Shown here: piece after piece, positions 1 to 12,400 of the stretch | Layout of the letters: each line of letters starts with the position of its first letter | Numbering within the stretch: position 1 is the first letter of the stretch | DNA from: Euleptes europaea | Lineage: Eukaryota > Chordata > Lepidosauria > Squamata > Sphaerodactylidae | DNA: 64,000 nt | NCBI RefSeq assembly: GCF_029931775.1 | Contig: NC_079321.1 | Coordinates: forward strand, 2,449,001-2,513,000 | Direction: 5' to 3' | Position numbers and translations under genes: made by a program | The notes under the pieces: model-generated | Database searches by the model: none | The model's input: only the letters and a program-made list of their open reading frames with translations | What the model was told of the DNA's origin: nothing

Positions 1-132
1 AAGCAGTACCCTCAGGGCACAGACCTGGACCGCAAGAAGAAAGTGATTTCCATGACCACGTTCACTGAAGTCAACGGAACTAAAGCAGGATTCTTGATGG
101 GCTTGGCAAATAGCTCCATGTGCAAAAAACAA
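1..132 (+). other. Unassigned coding-like open frame at the left edge
   Basis: Frame 1 is open from the window edge to a stop near 141. It reads KQYPQGTDLDRKKKVISM followed by TTFTEVNGTK and has a protein-like composition. I do not recognise the family. It lies on the strand opposite ESF1, inside or just beyond the ESF1 3' introns. It could be an exon of another gene, a retrocopy fragment or chance. Nothing else is recognised up to 340. Confidence 0.2.
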
Positions 133-344
133 ACATTCTGATGCTTTTTTCAGCTTGGGGGGAAATTATTACCAATGAGACTGTACCTCTCTTCCTCCGG
201 TACTCTCTATTTTTTATCCATAACAGTTGCTCTGTGGTGGACAAGGAACGAAAACGGCCCCAATGGCCTGCCTCGTACACAGCTGCCACTTATTACTAAC
301 CAGCCGGCAGTGAACAATAGCAGCCCCTAAACCAATGACACGTG

Positions 345-515
345 TGTAGAAATGGGGAAACCTACCCGGTTCTCCATATTAGCGTCCGCCACTCACGTGG
401 AGTGGGGAATCAAACCCAGTTCTCCAGATAAGAGACCACAGCTCCAAACCACCGCTCTTAACCACTACACCATGTTGGCTCTCTCATGCTCTTAACCACT
501 AAACCACATTGGTGT
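345..515 (-). repeat. tS1 SINE fragment (minus)
   Basis: The stretch is the reverse complement of the tS1 head: the B box reads GGAATCAAACCC and the end CTTAACCACTACACCATGTTGG. A short second copy of the head end (CTTAACCACTAAACCACATTGG) follows directly. Confidence 0.75.
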
Positions 516-1620
516 TGGATCAAAACTGCAAAGTATGTTCGCTGGCTTTTCCAGATCAACATTTCCAAAAATAAGGTCCACGCTGCCACTCATCACTGTT
601 CAATGAAGCCCCTTGGCAGGTGCGTTCTGGAATAAAGAGCACCCGCATGGAGGAAAAACGCTCCAGGAACCAAAAGGCAGCCTCAGTACAGTTAATGTCT
701 GGAAACCCTACTGCTGATTTTAAACGACGGAGAAAGCCGATCATTACAGAAGACAATGTCGTCAGTCTTCCAAAAAGAATCTCCAAAACCAGTATTTCTT
801 TGAAGACTTTCCCAATTTTTTTCTAAAGTGCTTCTAAAATTTCTGCAGGCAAAATTTGCTCATCTTTTGTTTTTATTTGAACAATGCTATAATCCCTATC
901 CAAGGCTTTGGCAGCTCAGCATAATGATATTTCAGCAGCATGAACGACCGTTCCTTTAAGCAATGCGAAGATTATCAAGGACTCAAGATCAAAGGGAGGT
1001 TTTTCTGGACTGGCTGACGCATTTATTTCCCTTTAATCAGAACTTTTATTTTTCTTCATTTAGGTCGGCTGCCAAAGGCAGATGAAAAGTGCTCAGGGCT
1101 GCTATGACTAGCACTACCACGGGTCAACCGCCTGTCCACCTTTACGGTTTCCGCAAGCGCACTAACGGTTTAAATTTAGGTACCCAAAGGAACAGAGCAT
1201 TGTTTTTAAACTGGGGAACCCTGGGTTTATCAGGAACTCTACAAGGACCAATAACAGGGTCAGGAAAGGCACATGAGCGTCTTTGAAAAGACGGCCTGTC
1301 TACCATGACTGATCATCTGACATGATGGGTTTGAGCCAGCGGGAAACCTAACATAAGGAGCTGGTGAACCAGATCTTTTCCATCCCAGCTGATCCCCCAG
1401 TAGTTCGCTGTTTGCCCTGAAAATTCTCTTTGATTATTGGTTAAGCCTTGTAAGGGAAATACACCCCAGTACAGAGCACCATAAATGACAAAGAGGAAAA
1501 TCAGGTTAAATCTCCTTTATCGATGCAAGTCGTCAGCAGAACAGGGAGGAGGTGATTTTACCCAATTCTCTCTCATCACTGCAGTGCTGGGTTACTGTCA
1601 TGTGTTTAGTTTCTGGGGGT
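516..1620. other. Unclassified intronic or downstream DNA
   Basis: No gene or known repeat is recognised. A plus frame at 620-826 (GTG start, basic residues, ends in TAA) follows a CAG at 617-619, but I cannot assign it to a family. Positions 1176-1215 are repeated almost exactly at 3771-3810. Confidence 0.4.
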
Positions 1621-1666
1621 GGAAAATGCCATCAAGTCACAGCCCACTTAAGATGATTCCATAGAG

Positions 1667-1858
1667 CAGATGTGTCAAACCTAAGGCCCGCGGGCCAGAT
1701 TTGGCTCTTTGACAGCTTTTAACCAGCCCGCAAGGCAGCCAAGGCAGCCACCACCACCACCACCACTCTCAATCTGGGCTGGCAAGGCACGGCACGGCCC
1801 AACCAAATGACATTTATGTCAAATTCAGCCCTCGTAACAATTGAGTTTGACAACCCTG
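1667..1858. mobile_element. hAT-like miniature element in a 5S-SINE
   Basis: The ends are CAGATGTGTCAAACC and TTTGACAACCCTG, imperfect terminal inverted repeats of the CAGGGGTGTCAAAC hAT type. The flanks CCATAGAG (1659-1666) and CCATAGTT (1859-1866) form an 8-bp target duplication with two mismatches. There is no transposase frame. Confidence 0.75.
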
Positions 1859-1938
1859 CCATAGTTTTCACGGTAGGAGACATTCAGAGGTGGTTTGCCA
1901 TTGCCTGCCTCTTCATAGTAACCCTGGACTTAAAATAA

Positions 1939-2022
1939 TAGAATCCTAGAGATGGAAGGACCCATAAAGACCATCTAGTCCAACCCCCTGCTCAATGCAG
2001 GATCAGCCTACAGCATCCCTGA
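1939..2022 (-). mobile_element. CR1 LINE 3' fragment (minus)
   Basis: The sequence ATAGAATCCTAGAGATGGAAGG followed by CATCTAGTCCAACCCCCTGC is the reverse complement of a CR1 3' end. It sits inside the 5S-SINE. Confidence 0.65.
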
Positions 2023-2250
2023 CAAGTGTTCCTAGGTGGTCTCCCATCCAAGTACTAACCAGGGCTGACCCTGCTAAGCTTCTGAGATCTGATGAGATAG
2101 GGCTAGCCTGGGCCATCCAGGTCAGGGCAGAAGTGGTTTGCCATTGCCTGCCTCTGTGTAGCGAGCGGCCTGGGACTTCCTTGGTGGCCTCCCATGTAAG
2201 TACTAAGCAGGGCCAACCCAGCTTAGCTTCCGAGATCTGATGAGATCGAG

Positions 2251-2562
2251 AGCCAACGAGGTGTAGTAGTAAAGAGCAGTGGTTTGGAGGACTCTAATCT
2301 GGATAACCGGGTTTGATTCCCCACTCCTACACATGAGCAGCGGAGGCTAATCTGATGAGCCAGGTTTGATTCCCCACTCCTAAACACAAATCCAGCTGGG
2401 TGACCTTGGGCTAGTCACAGCTCTCTTAAAGCTCTCTCAACCCCACCTATCTCACAGGGAGTCTATTGTGGGAAGGGGAAGGGAAAGTGATTGCAAGCCA
2501 GTTTGATTCTTCCTTAAGTGGCAGAGAAAGCTGGCATATAAAAACCAGCTCTTCTTCTTCTA
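2251..2562 (+). repeat. tS1 SINE (plus)
   Basis: A tRNA-like head (GAGGTGTAGTAGTAAAGAG, B box GGTTTGATTCC) is followed by the CACAGCTCTCTTAAAG body and a CTCTTCTTCTTC tail. It splits a 5S-SINE, whose ends resume on both sides. Confidence 0.8.
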
Positions 2563-2747
2563 ACCTGGGCTATCCCAGTCAGGAGTTGTCTGTTTCTGAG
2601 ACTCTCACTAACCTCGGAAAGGATTTCAAGACAAGCTGATTGGGGAAGGGGAAGGCTGGAAAAATCCACTTGTACACAACACGTTCTGTGAGCTTTTCTG
2701 CTGGATCCAATCCAATGCAAAGCCAGAGTCAGGCGTTTGCTGTGTTT

Positions 2748-3152
2748 GGCAATGCGCTCAAAATCGGTGTGTCAAGATGGGAAGGCTGAATGGCCTGCTT
2801 AGTACAGTTGCGGCACCCAAACTCTGGAACTCTCCTCCCAGGGAGACCCATCTGCCCTCTTTTGTTGCCATCTTCTGCCAGAAGACTTTTCTCATTTTGT
2901 TTGGCATTCCCTCAATGATTCTCTCCTCCCTAACCAATGTTTTAACATAAAAACATAAAATGTACATATGTTTTTGTACATATTTTAGCTCTGGTTTTAA
3001 TTGTTTTAATGATGTGTTTTTTGTTGGTTTTAATGGTTTTTAAAAAAAAAACAGATGTGGTTTTATTATATATGTTTCAATTTATCAGCCACCTTGGTGT
3101 GGCCATTATGAGGGCAGAAAGGCAGGATACAAGTTTGGTAAAATAAATAAAT
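2748..3152 (+). mobile_element. LINE 3' end with AT-rich tail (unassigned clade)
   Basis: The motif CTCTGGAACTCTCCTCCCAGGGAGA is followed by a frame-like pyrimidine-rich stretch, then a T-rich region and a tail GGATACAAG...AAATAAATAAATA. This layout is common at the 3' ends of squamate non-LTR elements. The final part resembles the tS3 tail. Confidence 0.45.
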
Positions 3153-3284
3153 ATGTGAGCCCTAAAACGTGCCGTTCTTTGGGGTTCCACAGCAGACCTG
3201 CCGGGGCTCCTGTCAGATGCATCTTATGTGGAAAGAGTTTCCTGAAGAAAAGTTTGAAAATCACCTGACTCAATCATATACTAC

Positions 3285-3409
3285 CTTCTGTTTTTTCTTC
3301 TTCATCTTCCTTTTCTCTTTCTTCTTTTCTAGAAACTGTTCCCACGGAGTCGGTGTGTCCTTCCCTTCCAACTTGTTTCTTACCATTTCCTCAGCGGTTT
3401 CTTTAAGCC
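3285..3409 (-). CDS. ESF1: ESF1 coding exon 9 (last one in window)
   Basis: Acceptor GTTGACCTCAG|GGCTTA, donor CAGAAG|GTAGTA, 125 bases. It reads [18 protein letters not shown] and [17 protein letters not shown]. It ends in phase 0 in the lysine-rich stretch; the next exon was not found in 1-3284. Confidence 0.95.
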
Positions 3410-6400
3410 CTGAGGTCAACCAGGAAAAATGCAGACAGTCCAGTCAGCAATTAACCAAATTTGAGAGAGGAGAGGCATCACAACACAGTGAAAATAGTAA
3501 GTCAAGAAAAATGCTACACGAATACTGATGACACAACAGTGTAGGGCAAGACAAACGTCCGCAGAGCTACTGTCAAGGAGCTACATACCTATCCAGCAAG
3601 GAGTTCACAGAAGACTGCCTACCCCTTATTACCATCCAGGGACCGGCTCTGTAGAATTCTGCAGAATTCCATCTAATTACCCTTCCTATTCCATAAATGC
3701 ATGAAATCACAAGGCCAGGCTGGAGTTTGGGAATACCAATGTGGGGCTAGCTCACAGTTTTCTTTCCCCCTTAGGTACCCAAAGGAACAGAGCATCGTTT
3801 TTAAACTGGGTCTAGTCTTTTTCAACCACTCAATGAAAGCCACTGAGAGCCAGAGTGGTGTAGTAGTTAGGGATGGTGGACTTTAATCTTGAGAACTGGG
3901 TTTGAATCTCCACTCCTCCACAAGAAGCCTGCTGGATGCCCTTGGGCCAGTCACAGTTCTCTCAGAACAATCTCAGACCCCACCTAGCTCACAAGGTACC
4001 TGTTGTGGGGAGAGGAAGGGAAGGAGATTGTAAGCCGGTTTGAGTCTCCTTAAATAAAAGGCAGAGAAAACCAGGGTATAAAAACCAACTCTTCTTCTTC
4101 TTCTTCAATGGCCTATCAAAAAGCCAGGGCTACATTTTGCTCAAATCTATGGATGTCAACATCTTAAGAAGTTTCTAGTCCTTTTGATACAAAGGCAGAC
4201 GCAAAAGCAAGTTGGCATAACTGATATCAAGAACCACAGTTATGTGTGCCCATAACTGATTTTAAAACCTCTTTACTTTCTCCAGATAATCTTATTTATA
4301 TACCCTTTTTTCCTTGTGAGCAACTGATTTCACTGGGGGAAAAGATGCCACATTCATATGCATCATTATTTATCACACCTTAATAGATGCTTTGGTTACA
4401 GAAGAGCACTTCATAAATTAGAAACAGGGGACTTCCGACAGAAAAGGAAATCCAAGATTTAAAGCTTCAAAAGTAATGTGATTACTGTAAAAATATTTGT
4501 TAGCATGACTATGGAAACTGCAGAAACCCACACCAATAAATCATCCTAGAGTGGCCTGGACAGGAAAAAAAGAGTTAAGCGAGTCAAACAATTATCTTCT
4601 CATTTGCTTGAATTTATCAAGTCGCTTCGTAAACCGGTTTATGTTTAGCAGCTGTAAGAAATGAAAGATCAAAAGGACATGCGGTCGCCATTCCCTCCCC
4701 CAGTATACTCCACAAGGAACAGAGACCATCAGATCATTAACTTGGATTTTCATCCCTCTGGTGTCATGATTGAGCTCTCAGAAGAAGTCTAAGTTCCCAT
4801 ATCCTGGCCTGTCAACAGGCGGAAGAACTCGGATATCGCATTAAGCGTTGGGTTGAAAGAAACATCCTCTTTTTCCACAGCAAGTGACGACTTTATAAAG
4901 CTGATGGGGGGGGGGGGACATTCCACGGAAATGCATACGAAACAGCTTCATCTCCCCAACCACAAAAGCCTGAAAAAGCATGGAGACAGATCACGATGGG
5001 TAGACATGTTAGTCTGTCACTAGCAGTAGAAAAGAGCCAGAGTCCAGCAGCACCTTAAAGACTAACCAAATTTCTGGCAGGGTAGGAGCTTTCGTGAGTC
5101 ACAGCTCACTTAAGTTTCTGGCAGGGGGGGAGCTTACCCTGCCAGAAATTTGGTTTGTCTTTAAGGTGCTGCTGGACTCTTGCTCTTTTCCACTAAGAAG
5201 GCATGTGAAGCTATCAAAAATACTTTACAAAATCAAGCTACCTATTACGAAGCTTTACCGAAAGAAGTCTCAATATTAGCAATTGTTTCAAAGATTTAGG
5301 GTTTGATCTAAAGTATGGGTTCTCAACAAGGGGGGAATTTTAGGGTACCGGGGGGGAATTAGGACCACTATTCAGCAAATATGCATATTTTTGCAATGCA
5401 CCTTTTGAGTTAGACTATCTTGGGAAGGGGGGAATTATATTCTGAACAATGGTGGAATGGGGAATGGGACAAAAAAGGTTAAGAACCACTGATCTAAAGC
5501 AAAGCTTCTTAAACTGTAGGTCACGTAACTGAATGTGGGGGGCACGAAAAAATGGGCAACAGTAAATGGTAAAATTATATGTATACCAACGAATTGTTTT
5601 AAAATTAATTTCTTTATGATTTATTATCAGTAAATGCTTGATTTGTATACCTATTTTATATACCTATATACCCAGGATCGCGTAAAAATTTCTCTGGCGA
5701 AAAGGGGTTGCGAGTGGAAAAAGTTTAAAGAAGCCCTGATAGAATGGTCCAGGGTGTTCTGCGCAATCACTGGGGCTTTCTTGCCTCCTTGTTCCTTGGG
5801 CAACCTCTTGGGCTCCTGAAAAGCCACTCCAGACGGCAAGGGGAACCTCCAGACCGGTGTGCTATACCATGCAAAGAGCTGCAGATGACGGTGGGGAAAT
5901 GGGTGGATTTCAATTCAAGCCTTAATACACAAAGCATCCTTGTTTACATGCTCAGGTTCCTTTCATAATGGACATTAATCAGAAGTAGAAAAGAGCAAGA
6001 GTCCAGTAGCAACCTTGAAGACTAACACAATTTCTGGTAGGGTATGAGCTTTCGTGAGTCACAGGTCACTTCTTCAGGTATCTTCAGGTGTTCTTCGGGT
6101 ATTTTTAGGCTCATACCCTACCAAAAATTTTGTTAGACTTTAAGGCTATGTGCTGAGCTATAGCATGAGGGAGTACTAAAAAAACACACACACACACACA
6201 ATACACACAAAGAAACTAAAGAAACTAGCTTTCAAGATTTCTTATTCAGCTGCGTAGAAAATGAAATCAGTCACTCCATCTGGAAAAATCGGGCTTGGAG
6301 GATAACAGAGGCCTTTCGTGAAGCCAGAAAGGGATTCAACTTCCTCCACAGATTAGATTCTCTTACAAACTGCTGCCCAAACCATTTCCAAGTAATGAAA

Positions 6401-9400
6401 CGGTTTGTCTGAGGGGTGGAACAGGACATAGCTGATGAAATAAAAGGAACCGCCTGATTTCAACCGAGCTTATGGTTACAAAATGCACGTTCATTGATTT
6501 AAAAAAAAATTAACCACACAAAAATTCTTATTCATTTGCACAGAAGTTCAAGTACAGCAAAGGACATTAATGGACAACTCGGTATGTTCTTTAGCACATG
6601 TAAGACTGGGCTACCTTTTTTCACCACAAAATTGGGATTTTTTTCCCCTATCAAAGAAGAGAAAGACACTGTGGGGAAAATGGGAGCCATGAACTACAGA
6701 GCAAAAAATAACACTGAGGACAAGGAGCAGGTGCTGGTTGTATATTTTCCCCCCACGTGGAGAGCGTTTCACAAAAATAGTTCTCCGCATGAGACTGAGG
6801 CGGTAAAGCCCATATTAAACCTTTACCACCTCACATGAAACAGACGGCTAGAATGTGGCTAGCCAATCTGGCGCCTGTCCTTTCAAATGCATGCAATAAT
6901 TCAACGTTTCCAACCTTTCTATTTAAGTTTTAGAAAAACCATTACCCCAGATAAGTACTGAGCATGCCATTCCCGCCCCTTTAAGCTTTAACAATAATTT
7001 ACACTACTTGTTTTTAAAAGGGTTCTTCCAACACATAATTTAAAAGCTACGCATGCTGATTCTGGTCTGGTCAATTTAACCTGATCAGTTTCATGTCATC
7101 TAAGGGCTCCCCCACAAAAAGAAGAAAAAAATTCCAAAGCACAACACTCTCTCAAGCAAGCCTGCTTCCTGCTACACCAAAGCAGGGAATGGCAAACCAC
7201 CTCTTCTCATCTCTTGCCCTGAAAACCCCACAAGGGTTTGCCATAAGTAAGTTGCAACTTGACAGCACTTTATTATTATTATACAGTTAATTTCCTTGCG
7301 TACCACTCTCTGCCGCAGCCAGCAGAAAGATTGTGCATGTGTGTTAGTACGCGTGTTAATTAGGTCTTATTAAAAGGAGTGGTGGAATTCCTCCCTGCCC
7401 AGCAGAAGGATGGAAGTGTCCTCAAAAGTTTAATTCTTCTTTTTCCCTAGTAAGACATTTAGCTGAGGTGTCAAAAAGTAGCTCCCAACTTAAAATCCTT
7501 TCAAACGGGTTGAGATAAAGGACTCTTACAATCATTGCTATATCTAATTCTCAATGCGGTCCCAACTGTAGATACTTAAATCCAAAGACTGGAGCCATGG
7601 ACAGACAAGACAAATCTTTTTACAAACATGAGAAAAGGACCAGATTTCCAGAAAAGTCTGCAATCTTTTATGATAATGATAAGCACCTGTACCTTTATGA
7701 AATGAATACCCTCTGCAGTGGCCATTGTGCAAGTTGCTAGGCAACCATAACAGTATTGCCAGCATTTAAGCCCAGGTTTCTGTCAGTAAGAGGCAGGGGG
7801 AGGGGGCAGGGCCCATTCCAGGGCTGTTTTGGCCTTTGAGGGAGGACTCATCAGAGCCAGGCATGGAACAACCACTGGCAGCTCCAGCTGGCCTACTATT
7901 GTCCAACAGCAGCCACCACACCAATGCCCACGTTGTATAGTGATTAGACGACTAGGATCTGGGAGACCCAGGTACAAATCCCCATTTTGCCATGGGAGCT
8001 CATTGGGTGACCTTGGGCCAGTCGCACACTCTCAGCCTAATCTACCTCACAGGGTTGTTGTGAGGATAAAACGGAGGACAGGATAATGATGTAAGCCTCT
8101 TTGGGTAACCCAATGGGGAGAAAGGTTGGGTATAAATGAAATAAATAAATAATATAGTTGAAGATGGGAGGTTGGCTGGTGGGTGGGAGGTGCAGAAGGA
8201 AGCCGGAAGGGGATTTAGTGGCTGCCAGAAGGAGGGAAAGAAGAAATATTGGGGGAGGGTATACAGGAAAATGCAAGATACCCACAAGTCTTTGTGGGTC
8301 CCATGCTTTATTAGTATAGTATAGTCTGCTTGAGAAGTGTAGTGACTAAGAGTAATGGTTTGGAGCGGTGGACTGCGATCTGGAGAGTCGAGTTTGAGTC
8401 CCCACCCCTCCACGTGAGCGGCAGAATCTAATCTGGTGAACTAGATTTTTTCCCCACTCCTACACATGAAGCCAGCTGGGTGGCCTTAGGGTTGTCACAG
8501 TTCTCTCAGCCCCACCTACCTCACAGGGTGTCTGTTGTGGGGAGGGGAAGGGAAAGATGATTGTAAGCCAGTTTGAGTCTCCCTTAAATGGTAGAGAAAG
8601 TCGGCATATAAAAGCCAACTCTTCTTCTTTTAACCTCAGAGGCCCAAGTGAATTCTGATTTTTTACAAAGAAATAAAGGTTACTTAACGGATGCCTGTTT
8701 TTGAGGGTCGTTCCTGGGCTTTTAGCAAAGTTACAGGAAGAAGAACTTTAGCTATTAGCATTACTGAAGCACTGTTGTGGAAACAGCCAGGGTTATTGAA
8801 AATCTCTGCCACACATGCATTAAAGACACAAAGCCCCACTGTGGATCGTAGTTAGCAACCCATTTCACTTTCAGGAAAAAGAAAGGCTACAAAAGTAATA
8901 GCCGAGGGGTGCTCTTCATCTCTGTTCAAAACAAACTTCAACAAACCTTCTTCCTCAAACATGTGAGTGGTTCGAATCTCAGCAGAATGTATTAGCAAAC
9001 ACCAAGTCTGAAAGCTTAGCCTTGGACAAATATTTTAGTATTTTTTTTCCAGGATATTCTGGATTGAGAACTAAATAAAGCAATGCCAGTTCCTGTTGAG
9101 GAATTACTGCATATTTCTACAGCTGATTTGAAACTGGTTGGTACTAGAAAGGGAACAGACTTAAAGAACAAACACTGCAAAGAATAGAAATTACTTACCT
9201 GGAACCCACTTAATCTCCATTTCCATATCCGTTTCTTGGTGCTTTTTCTCTTTCTCCTGGATACTCTGTAGAAGTTCTCTATATTTTGCAATTTGCTCTT
9301 CATCATCCTTCTGATGGTGCTTATGTCCATCAAGATCTGCTGTGATCACTACACCATCCTCTGTAAAGAAGAGGGGAACCCAGAATTCATGAGAATCTCA

Positions 9401-12400
9401 AGGTAGCCATGTTTGTTTGAAGCAATATGGCTGGGACAGATACACAAAAACATCCAAGAAATAGGTCAGAGGTTCTGTTATGTTTTAGATCTAGATGATG
9501 ACAAAACCTTTCCTTTCTTTCTTTGCTCCTTATGACCCATAGGTCCTGAGCAGTTATTTCTTAGAGGAAAATATAGTGGAGAGCTAGTTGGCCACAGCCA
9601 GTGTTATATTTGGATCTCCATCCATCAGCAAAAAGGGGACTATTTTGTCTCTTTTATGGGGGCAGGAATTCTCGCCAATATGGGTGCAATCCATTTATCT
9701 CAGTGGTGTTTAAAGAGGGGGCATTCCATCATCTTATGAGATAATGTGTCAATTTTCTTTGAATCGCACAGGCAACGTCTGTCAGAATATGGTAGATTTC
9801 TATATCTTTCGTTTAATACTGCTGAGGGTGCAGCATTTAAATGGGCGAGCACAAAGGCTCTTGGGAAGGAAGAGGCTCTCAGGTTGTAAAAGCATAGTGG
9901 AGTTAGCGAAGGGGGAGGAATGCCAAAGAATTAAGTTGAACAGGCTCTCTGGGCACGCATTGTGGAACTATAGTGGTCTAATTCTTTTATGCATCTTTTA
10001 ATAGTATAGATTTCCTTTTCCCCATAATTAGTAGGGTATCCTTAGACACATCAATGACAAAACCATCCTTTGACTGCATAGTGTCCCCCCTCCCACAAGC
10101 ACAGAATTTGGCCAAACAAAGCCTTCCCTGGTGACGCAGGACCAACGAATTACTTGTCATATGCTTGGAAAGGAATTAAAGTAAGGAACCCTTTCCCACG
10201 AGCATGTTACTTCTTTCAGAGATGGACCACCTATCTTTCACACATCAGTCTTAGATCATCCCTCTAAATGGAGGTGTTATCTGTTCCTGCTAATCACTGA
10301 TTATGGGTTGGACCCACACTAACGTTTCTGCAGACACAGAAATTTCCACCCACCTCTGCGGGCAGATGCTCAAAATGCCTCCTGAAATTCCATTCCTGGG
10401 GGTCTCCTCTCCCCCAAGAACAATCCCTGTGCCCCTGGTCCCAGAAACACCTAGTCTGTACCCAAGCTTTCCTCTGCAGAAGAAGACAAAGAAGAGGAGT
10501 TGGTTTCCATACCCCGATTTTTCTCTACCATTTAAGGAGAATCAAACCGGCTTACAATCTCCTTCCCTTCCTCTCCCCACAACAGGCACCTTGTGAGGTA
10601 GGTGAGGCTGAGAGTTTGGAGAGAACTCTGACTAGCCCAAGGTCACCCAGCTGGCTTCATGTGGAGGAGTGGGTAAACCAACCCGGTTCTCCAGATTAGA
10701 GTTCTCCGCTCCTAACCACTATACCACATTGGCTCTCAATGAGGGAGCGATGTGTGCCTCATGTGAACAATCTAGCAGTCATGACCGGAAGCGTTTCAAA
10801 ACTCTCTTCCAAGTCCCATACCATCAGTCCAGAGGGGGACCGTGGTCCACTGAACTAACTAACAAACTAACTCTTCAAAAATGTTCTTTAAAAGAATTAA
10901 TTCATGGAAATCTCTATTTGCTTATCAAACAGCTAAAGCGTCCCAATAGCACAGTCCCAATGTCAATATGGCATTTACACAGTTCCCAGCAGTCAGGGCA
11001 TCACAGATCCCATCTGGAAACAAAAATCATGCTGAAGGGCCAGGCCGATTTAAAAGCGAATCTTTGAAGAGACAGAGCAGTTAGCATTTCAAGAATAATC
11101 CACAGAAGAAGCACAATGAAAAGAACAGGGCAAGCCATGCCTACGAGCCGTACCGGCAACTAGAGAGCAGTTCTCCATTTCATTTATATATTTAATATTT
11201 TTGACTAAATCAGGCCCTCAAGGAGGGACACAACGTAACCCAAATACCAGCATTGAAGCAGCTACCATTCAAAAAACAATAATGCCAACAGCAGACATAA
11301 GAACACTTTACAATGAAGCAAAACAACAACAACATTAAATCACAAAAGGATTAAGGGAGGGATTGTGGCTCAGTTTGTACAGCATCTGCTTGGCATGCAG
11401 AAGGTCCCAGGTTCAATCCCCGGCATCTCCAGTTAAAGGGACCAGGCAAGTAGGTGGTGTGAAAGTCCTCTGCCGGAGACCCTGGAGAGCAGCTGCTGGT
11501 CTGAGTAGACAACACTGACTTCAATGGACCAAGGGTCTGATTCAGTAGAAGGCAGCTTCATGTGTCCATGTGAGGAACCAGCCGGATCAGACAAAAGATG
11601 TCTCCAGCTCAGCATCCTGTTTCCAGCAGTGGCCAGCCAGAAGCTTCCATGACTATTATTTATTTCATTTGTAACTCACTTTGCTCTCCAATGGGAATCT
11701 CAACGGGGTTTACAACATTCTTCCATCTAATCCAACCCCCTGCTTAATCCAGGTTCAGCCTAGAGCATCCTTGACAAGTGATTGTCCAGCCTGTGACTGG
11801 GCCAAGGTCACCCCAGAGAGCTTCCATGGTAGAGCGGGGGTTCAAACCTGGGTCTCCCAGATCTGAGTCACCTTTATTTATCTGGAAATGAAAGTGCTGA
11901 CGGACATTTCTGGAAGAAAAAAAAAACCCCAGCAACCTTTCAACTTCTAAAACCGGTCAGATAAGCAGGTCAGATGTCTGGCACAACAGGCTTAGCTGAT
12001 AAGGATGGACAGTTAATACATTTTGCTCAGATTCAATTTTATTTCCCAGAAGTATGTAAAAGTAGCGGGGAGGGGGGATGAGACCGATTTACCACTTTTA
12101 TACATAATATCTGTGTGTATTTTATGAATACGTGTAAGTAAACACAGAACATTCTTTCCATCTATCATGGTTTTTACATTTTCAGTCAAACAGCTATTTG
12201 TTCCCCCCCCCTCCCGTTTGTACTCAACGCCACAATAAACACACTGGCAAGAATGAAGTCGTGTGCCTTATAACTCAATGGATAAAACATCAGGAACCCG
12301 TTAAAGAAATGGCTGAGTCTAGTTCTATTGAAAGCTTATTTCTGAAAACATTATTAAATTCCAGAACTTTCCAGGTTGAAAATACACCAGCGTCTCTCTG

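Larger units (their letters stand above)
1622..2590 (-). repeat. Nested 5S-SINE cluster with hAT, CR1 and tS1 insertions
   Basis: A minus-strand 5S-SINE starts with its BovB-like tail (GCCATCAAGTCACAGC). It is interrupted by a hAT miniature element (1667-1858) and a CR1 fragment (about 1939-2022). It resumes with the 5S-like head, runs into a second 5S unit (2115-2250), is split again by a tS1 SINE (2251-2562) and ends in TAACCTGGGCTATCC at about 2565-2588. Confidence 0.8.

Noticed and set aside
556-600. Minus frame NSDEWQRGPYFWKC as ESF1 exon 10
   Set aside because: The resemblance to the ESF1 stretch SDVDLNDPYF is short, the frame stops at once, and no donor fits.
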